Program-made: the position numbers and the translations under genes | Part shown: piece by piece, positions 22,717 through 32,243 of the stretch | How the letters are laid out: each line of letters opens with the position of its first letter | Position numbering within the stretch: the stretch's first letter is position 1 | Origin: Rhizomucor pusillus | Taxonomy: Eukaryota; Mucoromycota; Mucoromycetes; Mucorales; Lichtheimiaceae | Length of the DNA: 64,000 nucleotides | NCBI GenBank assembly: GCA_900175165.2 | Contig: FWWN02000609.1 | Span: forward strand, 49,353-113,352 | Reading direction: 5' to 3' | The notes under the pieces: generated by a model | Databases searched by the model: none | The model's input: only the letters and a program-made list of their open reading frames with translations | What the model was told of the DNA's origin: nothing

Positions 22717-24460
22717 ATGGCAAGCGCCCCACCACCTGCTCAAGCTGATTTTTCGTCCGATCCTCGCATGAGACTGAATGAGGATACTGGAAAATGGACA
22801 TTTATTGGCGAAAACGATGTTGCATACGAATACGATGAAGTAACACGTGCTTGGATTCCGGCGGTAAAGATCAGAGTGGAAAGGAAAGGAAGGAAAAGAG
22901 AGAACAACGTTTCTCTGATTTTGGTTTGAATGCAGACAACAGACGATTTGATCGCACAGCAGCAATCGGCTTACGCTGTGGAAGGTGTTGATGATTCTGT
23001 AAGCTTGTTTATTGTATGAACGACGATCGCGCCTTGTCTTTAACAATGACGTACGTCTAGGAACTGGCGGCGCCGCAAAAGGGCAAAAAGAAGCGAGTTT
23101 ACACCTACAGCGAGGTAAGGATACTAGGAAACAGAAACGATTTCAGCATTCTGATTTGCCATCCTTCCCTAGAACGAGCAAAGCGAGAACAATAAGAAGC
23201 AGAAACGCGAGAATCAAAACAAGCGGCCGAATACTTCGGTGTATGTGATGGGACTGCCGCAGGACGTTACTGTGGACGAGATCAAGCGCGAATTTAGCAA
23301 GTGCGGCGTGATCATGGAAGACTTGGAGACAGGTAAGCAAGGGCCGTCGTCAGGGCCGTACGTATTTGTTGACGCATATTTCACGCGTGCAGGAGAACCA
23401 AAGATCAAGCTTTACAAGGATGAACAAGGAAACTTTAAAGGAGATGCATTGGTGACATACTTTAAAGAAGAGTCTGTTCCCCTAGCTATCAATTTATTGG
23501 ATGACGGTGAGCTTCGGCTGGGAGATCCATCGACCAAGATAAAGGTTCAGCAGGTAAGCAGATATAAAGGTCTCCTGTGTGCATCCTTTAATTAACAAGC
23601 ATGAGGAACAATAGGCCGTGTTCAAGGACAAAGAACCTTCTCAGAAAAAAGACAAGTTGCCCACCAGCAAAGGCAAAGTTAAAAAGAGATTGCATCAAAT
23701 GCAAAGGTAAGCCAAAAACAACAATCGCCTTAAATGTATAAAACAATTGAGGTTAATATCTTCTTCCCCTTAGAAAACTGGACTGGATTGAAGATGAGAC
23801 TGGAAAGAAGGCAGAAAAGTTTGCAAAGATTGTCATATTAAAGAATATGTACACACAAGAAGAATTAGATGTAAGGGCTTAAGTTATGTTTGCAATCATG
23901 TATATTAACATTGAGGATTTGTGCTACAGGAAGACCCAACTCTATTGCTGGAGCTCAAGGAAGATGTCAGAGAAGAATGCGAGAAATTAGGAGAAGTGAC
24001 AAATGTCATTTTATACGATGCAAGTATCGTTATCTCTGGCTGCTGCTATTTACAATAGACTCCTAACGTTAGATTTTAAAGAAATCACCCGGTGGCGTGA
24101 TATCAGTTCGATTCAAGGAAAAAAAGAGTGCAGATGCATGTGTTTTGGTAAGGATTTGCAGATGTCATGCAAGTAATTTTGGTTTGCATTTGCCCTGACA
24201 GAATTTTCGTTTTTCTTCAGCTGATGAACAATCGCTACTTTGCGGGCCGCCAAATCAGTGCCGAGATTTACGACGGCAAGACTAAATACCAGAAGAGTGG
24301 AGCTCGAACAGACGTGGAAGGGGAAGAAGACGAAGCAGAAAACGCACGACTGGAACGTTATGCCAAGTGGCTCGAAGAAGGAGGATCTGATGATGAGACT
24401 GGCAAAGCAGCCTCCAATGATAACAACGACAGTAATAATAAAGCGAATGATACACCTTGA
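22717..24460 (+). CDS. CUS2: Tat-SF1 / CUS2-family U2 snRNP splicing factor
   Basis: Nuclear RNA-binding protein that helps U2 snRNP adopt its active form and is displaced before prespliceosome formation (family knowledge). Ten exons (22717-22863, 22936-22998, 23061-23114, 23173-23332, 23393-23553, 23615-23706, 23774-23870, 23930-24019, 24082-24147, 24221-24460) encode 389 residues. A short N-terminal segment has a WTFIGENDVAYEYD block as in Tat-SF1. RRM1 is at about residues 109-185 (VYVMGLP ... LVTYFKEESV). RRM2 at about 240-325 ends with the R-Y-F of NNRYFAGRQI, the R-x-F signature of a U2AF-homology motif that binds SF3b1 tryptophan ligands. The tail is acidic and Asn-rich. The intron at 24020 has a GC donor. 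It starts only 117 bp after MFS copy C. Confidence 0.92.
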
Positions 24461-24686
24461 ACTCATGCATATAACTGATATCGATTCGCTATTCCTTTGT
24501 TCGCTTGCATTTTAAATATAGTTGGATCAACATTTTATCATCAAACAAATAGTGGTAATTTTGAGGAGCTTCGTTCCAAAGGTCGAATCGGGTCGGAGGC
24601 TGAAGAAGGAAGGCAGCTGCAGGAAAAATGGTGCTCGAAATGACCTTTTTCGTTCTACCATACTGTAGTCTTTAGCACATGCTCAG

Positions 24687-26063
24687 ATGGGTCAGACACC
24701 TTCATCACCAAATCGACAAGACAATGCATCCACCCGTACCCTTCATTCCTCGTCTCTGAACTCTCGGCGGCCAACGTCCTTCTTCAGGAGACTTACTCGC
24801 CATCTGCATACTCACCCGGCGAGACGTTTCGGGCGGCAGCGGCACAGCCATGCCTCTGGAAATAGAAGCAGGAGTAGTGCGAATCATGAAGAGTCAGGTC
24901 GACGGCGTCCACCAGACGCAGCTTCGTCGTCGGCGTCTACAACATCGTCTGTACGGCGTGCAACGATAGCTGCAACCAGGGCGGCAGCGGCAGCCACCGG
25001 TCCCCTTCCTCCACTTCCTTCCTTCAACGTTGACTCTCACCTCAACCTTCCATCCACTACGAGCTCAGCTGCATCCACAAATTCTGCCATATCAAATACC
25101 TCTGATTTATCACACATGCTCTCCGAGATTATAGCATCAGCCGTCCTGTCGTCTTTACCACCCAATCGCAGCCAGCAGCAGCAGCAGCAACAAGATAATA
25201 CCTCTTCAAACGACAGTGATCGCGGAAACTCTTTCTTCAGATACGTACAGATGCCTTTGCGACCTCAGCATGCGTCGTCGTCATCGGAACAGTCTCAGGA
25301 GCAACAGCAACAACAATCTAGTAGTCAGCAGACATCCGATCACCAACAACAACAACAACAACAGCAGCAGCAGCAACAGCAAAGAGTTTTGCCGATCATT
25401 ATCGTGGGATATCGCACATCACCGACATCTTCGTCATTTGCTGCTGGCGTCAACGATGCACCGCAATCTGGCAACAACAGCAGTCGCCGTCCCCGCTCAA
25501 CCTTATCAACATCCTCATCCCTCGCAACGCTTCAATCGATGCCTCTTTCGGTGCACTCCAATCGGACTGCAGCAACGACGACGCAGCAGCAGCAAGGTTC
25601 GTCGCAGCAACAACAATCAGCGGCACCTTCGAATAATAATAATAATTCGGCGGCTGCTGCCGATCCAGGGCAATGGGTCATTTACGTGCTCAGCGGTCAG
25701 CCCACAACTTCGACGCTAAGCACGTTACCCGATAACCCGACATATGAGGATCTTTTGTGGCTATCCAACGTCATTGGACCGGCACGACCTGTCACAACGA
25801 CACAGGCCGCGATCGATGCCACGCTGCCCGTGACGCCGTGGTCTGACGATACCAAGAGACGCATGAGAGGTGCAGAGAGATGCCTCGTGTGTCTCGACGA
25901 TTTTGTGCCAAAGCAGTCTGTCCGCGTACTCAAGTGCTGCCATGTTTTCCATAAGGAGTGCGTAGACCGTTGGCTGTGCGAAACCCACAATTCATGTCCA
26001 ATATGTCGAGGTGTCCCCGTTGACCCTCAGGCTGCTTTGGATCATCAACAGGGAGAGGCATAA
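24687..26063 (+). CDS. RING-H2 E3 ubiquitin ligase with N-myristoylation motif
   Basis: A single-exon gene of 458 residues. The C-terminal RING-H2 domain (about residues 399-440) has the C-x2-C ... C-x-H-x2-H-x2-C ... C-P-x-C ligand set (CLVCLDDF, HVFHKECVDRWL, SCPICR), so it should recruit an E2 and ubiquitinate substrates. The N-terminus Met-Gly-Gln-Thr-Pro-Ser-Ser fits the N-myristoyltransferase pattern, suggesting membrane attachment; no transmembrane segment is present. Between them lie about 390 residues of low-complexity Ser, Gln, Asn and Arg, with polyglutamine runs (DNA repeats near 25174-25195 and 25341-25381). Substrates cannot be inferred. The start is the ATG giving the myristoylation motif. 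Confidence 0.85.
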   Translation: MGQTPSSPNRQDNASTRTLHSSSLNSRRPTSFFRRLTRHLHTHPARRFGRQRHSHASGNRSRSSANHEESGRRRPPDAASSSASTTSSVRRATIAATRAAAAATGPLPPLPSFNVDSHLNLPSTTSSAASTNSAISNTSDLSHMLSEIIASAVLSSLPPNRSQQQQQQQDNTSSNDSDRGNSFFRYVQMPLRPQHASSSSEQSQEQQQQQSSSQQTSDHQQQQQQQQQQQQQRVLPIIIVGYRTSPTSSSFAAGVNDAPQSGNNSSRRPRSTLSTSSSLATLQSMPLSVHSNRTAATTTQQQQGSSQQQQSAAPSNNNNNSAAAADPGQWVIYVLSGQPTTSTLSTLPDNPTYEDLLWLSNVIGPARPVTTTQAAIDATLPVTPWSDDTKRRMRGAERCLVCLDDFVPKQSVRVLKCCHVFHKECVDRWLCETHNSCPICRGVPVDPQAALDHQQGEA

Positions 26064-26410
26064 TAGTAAAGATCGGATGAGGAGAAGACGAAGCAAATAT
26101 ATATATATATATATCATTTTGGATTGATTGTCTATACATATATATATACGCGTATATACCTTTTTATACGATATTTCGACTTACCCTGCCTCCTTCTTGT
26201 ACTATACGAGTAGCGAAAAAAATAAAAATAAAAAAATGACGATCCGTGAAACACGGCCAATTTGGAGCAGGAGGTGAAAAAATACCGTCTCACGTGACGA
26301 TTAGGATATAACATTTAAAAAGATGCCGGTCCAGGCTTGGGCACTAACGGAAACCTTGTTTCTTCTTTTCGCCGAGAAATCCAACCCCAGATTTGTTTAA
26401 ATAATACGCC
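26064..26410. other. Spacer with AT dinucleotide repeat
   Basis: Contains an (AT)n tract at about 26096-26114, A-rich runs and a CACGTGAC element near 26291, an E-box-like sequence upstream of the aminotransferase gene. No gene seen. Confidence 0.5.
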
Positions 26411-28194
26411 ATGACAAAATCCGTACCTCCCAAAGTGCTGCAGGTCAGCAACATCAATCCCAACATACGAAAAGCCGAGTATGCTGTGCGTGGTCGCCTA
26501 GCCATCCGCGGCGAGGAGATTCGCGAGCAGTTGGCTCAGGGACATACGTTTCCCTTCAAGACTGTCGTCAACTGCAATATTGGCAATCCGCAACAACTGA
26601 ACCAGAAGCCAATCACATTCTTCCGTCAGGTGTGTCATCATCTAAATATCTGTGTGTATGTATATATGTGAAGAATAACATACGATGTTTTCCAGGTGGC
26701 ATCGCTATGCGACAACCCGGAGCTGCTTGATCCCGAAAAGGAACCTTTGGTATCCCAGCTATACCCTTCCGATGCCATTGCTAGGGCCCGTGCTATTACG
26801 AAAATGGTCGGTGCCAGCATCGGAGCATACTCCCACACACAAGGCGTGCCCGGCATCCGTCAGACCGTCGCTCGTTTCTTGGAGGAACGCGATGGCCACC
26901 CGGCTGATTATACACAGATCTATCTCTGCCAAGGCGCATCTGCCGGTATCCATCAGATCTTATCTTTGGTCGTGGAAAATGAAAAGACCGGTATATTAAT
27001 GTAAGGAGACGAGGAATGTGCGTGTGTGAAAAATGTTATCTATATCTCATAAATATACACAATGTAGTCCAATTCCACAGTATCCATTGTACTCGGCCAC
27101 ACTTTCCGTATTGAATGCCACTGCAGTACCATACTACCTCGATGAAGACTCTGGCTGGAGCTTAGATGTGCAGCAGTTGGCAAGCAACGTTGCCGCTGCA
27201 CGTCAGCAAGGCACCAATGTACGCGCGCTAGTCATTATCAACCCTGGCAATCCTACAGGACAGTGTCTGGATGCAGAGAACATGAAAGATGTCTTGTCAT
27301 TATGCTACAAGGAACGCCTCATCCTCCTGGCTGACGAAGTATACCAGACCAATGTCTACGAACCTGAGCAACGACCCTTTGTCAGTTTCAAAAAGGCACT
27401 AAAAGATCACCCCGATCAGGCCGTTCGGGATAACCAGGAGCTTGTTTCATTCCATTCGATATCCAAGGGCATGATTGGAGAATGTGGTCGTCGCGGTGGA
27501 TACTTTGAATGCGTCAACATTGATCCTCAAGTCATGGAACAGATCTACAAGATGGCATCCGTCATGCTTTGCCCGAATGTACATGGCCAGATCATGGTCG
27601 ACCTTATGTGCAATCCACCTAGACCTGGCGACGCCTCTTACGAGTCTTACCGAGCCGAAATCGAGGGCCTCTATGAATCACTGCGTCGCCGCTCCAAAAA
27701 ATTGGAAGCTGTGTTTAACACCATGCAGGATGTAACGTGCCAACCGGCCATGGGATCCATGTATCTGTTCCCTCGCATCAAACTGCCTGCAAAGGCGATC
27801 GCCAAAGCCAAGGAACAAGGTGTTGCTCCAGATGCATTCTATTCCATGGAAATGCTTGAAGCTACAGGTAATAATCTTTCTAATATCGTTCATACTCGTT
27901 CCGACACTGACCCCGCATTTCTTTCATTTCCCCTTACTTCCTTTTAGGCGTCTGCGTCGTTCCAGGTACCGATCCATCCGATTGCGGGCTCTGCGGGGCA
28001 ACTTTCCCACGCTTTTAATGACAAGTTGTTACTCACACATACATCATTGTTTATTTTTAGGATCAGGATTCGGTCAAAAAGAAGGCACCTGGCATTTCCG
28101 AACAACGTTCCTGCCGCAGGAAGAACTTTTTGACGAGTTTTGCGGCAATATCCAGAAATTCCACGCCGAGTTTATGGAGAAATACAAAGACTAA
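26411..28194 (+). CDS. ALT1: Alanine aminotransferase (PLP, class I)
   Basis: Catalyses alanine + 2-oxoglutarate to pyruvate + glutamate. Five exons (26411-26629, 26696-27000, 27068-27867, 27948-27965, 28061-28194) give 491 residues, matching the family. Visible marks are the N-terminal IRKAEYAVRGRL block typical of alanine aminotransferases, CNIGNPQQL, INPGNPTGQ, LLADEVYQ, and the PLP lysine at about residue 308 in SISKGMIGECGRRGGY, a context specific to this enzyme. The C-terminal FRTTFLP contains the substrate-carboxylate arginine. No mitochondrial presequence is evident, so this is probably the cytosolic form (inference). Exon 4 is only 18 nt. The gene converges on WRAP73, with 91 bp between stop codons. 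Confidence 0.95.
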
Positions 28195-28285
28195 AGGATT
28201 ACAAAGTGGAAATCACCCACCCTTGAAAACTTATTATAAATTTATATATGTATATTTACAGTAAAGTGCTCGAAAGCAGTACTAG

Positions 28286-30190
28286 CTAGTTGGATATGGC
28301 AATCAAGCCAAAAAGTGCCTTGTCCATGACCAACAGACTTGATCCATCTGATACAAATTGGAACTTTCGGATGATGAAGTCATCTATACAATAGCAGTTT
28401 CAGCCTACTCATATTTCCAATGTACAAAGTACCATTATATATTACCAGAAGGGCCTGCAACAGGTGTTATTTGTATGCGTCTTGCCGAGTCCTCATCCGC
28501 ATCCAAGTCCAGCAAGATATTGACGATGTATAAAGTGCTCGTATCACAGGTCACAATTAGCATATTTGGATCACTAGGATGCCACGCGACATGCTTGATA
28601 GCACGCTGCTGCGTAACCACAGCCAAACATTGAAACTTGGTCGTGTCCCAGATCCAAAGCGTCGTTGGCATGCTATCTGCTGCTGAAGTCAGTTCTTTGC
28701 TTTCTCTTCCTCCTTACAAATAAAATAAAAAAAAGACTTGCCGTCTTGAGAGCACAATAGATGCCCATTGGCATTGAATTGGCACATGCCCACGCCAGTC
28801 TTTGGATTGCTTGTATTATATTCTGGTCGAAGAATGGGTATATTGACTGGGCGTCGCACTATTTGGTCATCTAACGGGCATCAGATCAGAGAAAGAGTAG
28901 CGTTCACTTTTGCAAGTCAATACCTACATTCAATGGCTTCTCTGGAGCTAGAACGCTGCAGTTCTCTGTTGATTCTCTAAAATAGTATATATAAGCCAAA
29001 TTTTACATCACCACACCGTCTGATATGCGAAAAAATACGAACCGCGTTTGGATAGTCAAATTGCTTGATGGCAGCTGCGTGGAAAAATTCACAGATAGGT
29101 TGCCAAGTGCAAGTTCTGAGTATTCGCACCTATTGCAAGAGATCGTGAGCATTCGACTAGAACGAAGTTCTCAAGTGATGTTACTCGCCGGAAACGGACC
29201 TTTTGATCGTAGCTGCCGATGGCCAACAATTGCGAATCTCGACTCCAGCTTAGGCTTTTGATGCCTAAACCTTCTCCATATGCTTGATATGACCCGCACA
29301 AGTATCCATCCGGCCGATATACCAATAATTTATACTGCAGAAAGGGAGCTTTTAGAAAGGTTATAGGTCAGACTCATGTAAGCGCTCTCTTACATAAAGG
29401 CAGTTATCCCAAACTATAATGCAATGGCTGTTGGGAGACCATTGAATATTAACTGCGTCCTCGGTATCGATTTGAAAATGCTGCTCTCTTTGCTTATCAG
29501 CACTGATGCTCGCTCCGTAATCTGCGTAAATATATGCTAACCTTTACTAGCCGGATATCTGGCGCGGTGTATACACTGAGGCAATCCTTGCCACTTCTAT
29601 TTTCCATAACTGCCAAGTATTTGCCATCTGGGCTGACCTCGCAGCCTTTTGACAGGTCAGATATTTCAGAAGCAGAATTGTGGCCGTCTGTCTATCAGTT
29701 TGTTGGTTACCTTTATCCATAAATTTTGGGTATTTCATGTAGATCACTCGGTTTTCCTTCAACATCCAGACGGATAATCGCAGCTGCAACAATACCAATG
29801 TTTAGCCTAGGCGTCGATCATGGTATCATGCAAAAGATATACCGAGAGTTCAGAGCTGCAAATGACACTTTGGGACGCAGGACCCCACCGAGCCCGGCTG
29901 ATTCCAAAAGACGTGTCGTGTATCTTACTCTTCCAATGCGTGTTTGTGATAGACCATACTTGAACAGTGGAAGCCTGATAGTTCGCTGTCATTACGTGAC
30001 GTGAATCGGGCGACCATTCGACGTGCTTTATTGGGTGCAAGCAATCGAACACGTGAAGAATGGTAAGATCTGGCGCGTTCTTCCGAATGACGAGACGATT
30101 GTCCACACAGTTTGCAAGGTAGTTGCCGTTGGGCGAGATTTTACATTGGTACCAAGAATGTTTATACAAATTGCTACACGATAATTGCAT
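28286..30190 (-). CDS. WRAP73: WRAP73 (WDR8)-type WD40 protein
   Basis: Beta-propeller protein. In animals and fission yeast the family works at the centrosome or spindle pole body with SSX2IP/Msd1 to anchor microtubules (family knowledge). Ten exons (30190-29843, 29783-29711, 29645-29542, 29480-29394, 29334-29200, 29129-29043, 28976-28928, 28870-28742, 28676-28446, 28383-28286) give 446 residues, close to human WRAP73. Segments matching the family include KISPNGNYLANCVDNRLVIR, IKHVEWSPDS, VSPDGKYLAVMENRSGKD, GLGIKSLSWSRDSQLLAIGSYD, TWQPICEFFHAAAI and LWIWDTTKFQ. The last exon has no long frame of its own and was placed by homology and phase. The intron beginning at 28741 has a GC donor. No catalytic site is expected. 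Confidence 0.9.
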
Positions 30191-30265
30191 ATACAGATCT
30201 GATCTCCTTCTTTCTCTTCGTGGGGAGCAGGTTCAGGGACAAAGGAGGAGTTTACCTAATTATCA

Positions 30266-30868
30266 CTAAACGCCGCCACCGTTGCCGCTCTGGATGGATT
30301 CGCCCTCGGTGGCCGTCGTGCTGTTCGACATCAAGCTTACACGATCCCAAAGCTCCTGCAGTCCGTCAGCTACGGCAGATGAACGGTACTGTCTCCATAG
30401 ACGTTGCTTCATCCAGGCCAATGCATTTCCAATACATGCTAGCATCGAGCGCATTGCAGACAATATTACGACACAGAATAAGGTAGCTACGGCTGCAACG
30501 CTCAGGAATGGCAACAAAATGCAAAGACCCACGAATATGATGAACATTTGCACAATACTAATTACTGAGATTGCAAATATAGACAATAGGCCCAAGCACC
30601 CGGCTCCCATGGCCAAAAGGGATACAATCGGTAAGATCATCAGGCTTAGCAGGATCCTATCTCCGTAACGCAACGTCGGATATCGAGCACACAAGTCTTT
30701 GTACATGGCATACAAGGAAAGCACCTGTCTCTTGATACTTTGCAGAGTTTGCATCGCGGCGAAAGTAGTATTAGCAGTATTCGACATATTTCTTTGCGTA
30801 GATTGTGCTCCGTCATCAGCGCGAGGTGTTGCAGGAGGAGGAGGAGGAGGAGGTGGTGGTGGTGGCAT
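30266..30868 (-). CDS. Multi-pass membrane protein, promethin-like
   Basis: A single-exon gene of 200 residues starting at ATG 30868, which opens with a run of prolines. The frame stays open further upstream without an ATG, so a spliced 5' exon is possible. Residues about 80-155 are very hydrophobic (LLSLMILPIVSLLAMGAG through VVILSAM) and can form about four membrane-embedded helices or two hairpins. This arrangement resembles promethin/LDAF1-Ldo proteins of ER-lipid droplet sites. The similarity is by architecture only, so the family call is tentative. The C-terminus is amphipathic and then Gly/Ser-rich. It lies 75 bp upstream of WRAP73 on the same strand. Confidence 0.55.
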   Translation of the reverse strand: MPPPPPPPPPPPATPRADDGAQSTQRNMSNTANTTFAAMQTLQSIKRQVLSLYAMYKDLCARYPTLRYGDRILLSLMILPIVSLLAMGAGCLGLLSIFAISVISIVQMFIIFVGLCILLPFLSVAAVATLFCVVILSAMRSMLACIGNALAWMKQRLWRQYRSSAVADGLQELWDRVSLMSNSTTATEGESIQSGNGGGV

Positions 30869-31043
30869 AACGTTTGCAGATAGGATATCAGAAAGGAGAG
30901 GAATGTTATTGAGGATCAAAGTGGAAGCAAGTAAAAAGTAAACAAAAAACTCAAAAAAGTGGAAATGACATTATAATTATGTACTGTATTTGGCTCTTTT
31001 CGTCATCATATTTCGTTTCAAAGAAAGATTGTTAAATAGGAAT

Positions 31044-31867
31044 TTACGGTGACGCATCTGATCCATTCTGAGGAACGCTTTGTGCTGCAACGTCGCCCGT
31101 GAGTTGCTGTATAGAGACATTGGGATTTGCGTGCGGAATATCAGCAGGATGTTTAGCTGCATCGTTTAAATCATCCATGTTACTCTGCTCTTCGTCGTCT
31201 CCGGGAACAAGCTTTTGATCAGGTTCTACATCTGAAACTTCATCCAACTTTGGTGTATGCGTGCGTTCTTCATCGTTTTCGAGGTCTCCTTGAAGTCCGG
31301 CTGGTGTCGGTAGAGAAGGAGGCAACGCAGAGTTATCAAGTCCAGATGAGGATGTCTTTGCTGCTGCTGCTGCTGCTGCTGATGGAGCCATTGAAGTTGC
31401 TTCGTTGCTTTCTGTTGGTTTAGACGGGTCTCCCGCCGCTTCTGCCTCCTGTTTGATATCTCTTAGTTTCACATTCCACTTTTCTAATCATACACAATGT
31501 AAGGACACGAACCGTTGGCGCCTCTGTCATAATTTTATCTTCCAATTCCTCCTCTTCGTCTTCGTAGACTATTTGCCGATCAGCTAGGAAACCAGACAAA
31601 GTCAGTACATATGATATATATCCAAACTACAAGAACTGTAAAGCACGAACATTTTACCCACTTGTATATTTGAACATTTCTTGAGCGCGAGTGAGGTGCC
31701 CATTTCTTATCCCTTGAGATGCATATAAGTACTTTACTCTTTCAGCCTGTAAATCTACTTCTACGAATGAGTTACCATGCTTGTACGGGCTGGGACAGTG
31801 CCCTGTATAGCCGATCGTTGTCTGTTGAATTATATTTTCTGTCGCGGTATCGGCTGTTGATCGACAT
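31044..31867 (-). CDS. Acidic orphan protein, four exons
   Basis: I do not recognise this family. The best in-frame model has exons 31867-31787, 31746-31662, 31583-31513 and 31478-31044 (223 residues). The N-terminal half is charged and probably helical (AERVKYLYASQGIRNGHLTRAQEMF, then DRQIVYEDEEEEL); the C-terminal half is Ala/Pro/Ser/Asp-rich and disordered, with a polyalanine run. The proposed introns are 40, 78 and 34 bp; the last is near or below the usual spliceosomal minimum, so that boundary is uncertain. The middle exons were placed by phase and composition. No signal peptide, zinc ligand set or membrane segment is visible. Nuclear or cytosolic location is likely. Confidence 0.5.
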
Positions 31868-32243
31868 TTCGTTTAGAGTCTATGAGTGACAGCGGAGAGA
31901 GCGGCTGACATTGTCAAGTGGTGGTGGCGCGTCCGTCCTCCCGAGCTACAGCGTGACACGGGCCGCCCCATCTCCGCAACACAAACACACGCACGCGCGC
32001 TCACCTTTTTAGCTGCCCAACCGTAACTGCAACCCCCACCCACGGTATATTCCTTTTTTCTCGTCAACTCGGCAAAAAATGCAAAACACGTTAGCTAATG
32101 CTCCTCCCCAGGGATATCTAAGAACCATTCAACCAGTCACTTGAGCGAGGTAAACGCGCACCATCAAGACACGTTGACGATCTCGGTTCCTGTGACCTAA
32201 TATAATGAAATCATACCCCTTTAGCAGCTATTAAAGCGCTACA
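31868..32243. other. Divergent promoter region
   Basis: About 375 bp between the minus-strand acidic orphan and the plus-strand MYSM1-like gene. GC-rich patch near 31930-32000 and AT-rich ends. No gene seen. Confidence 0.5.
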
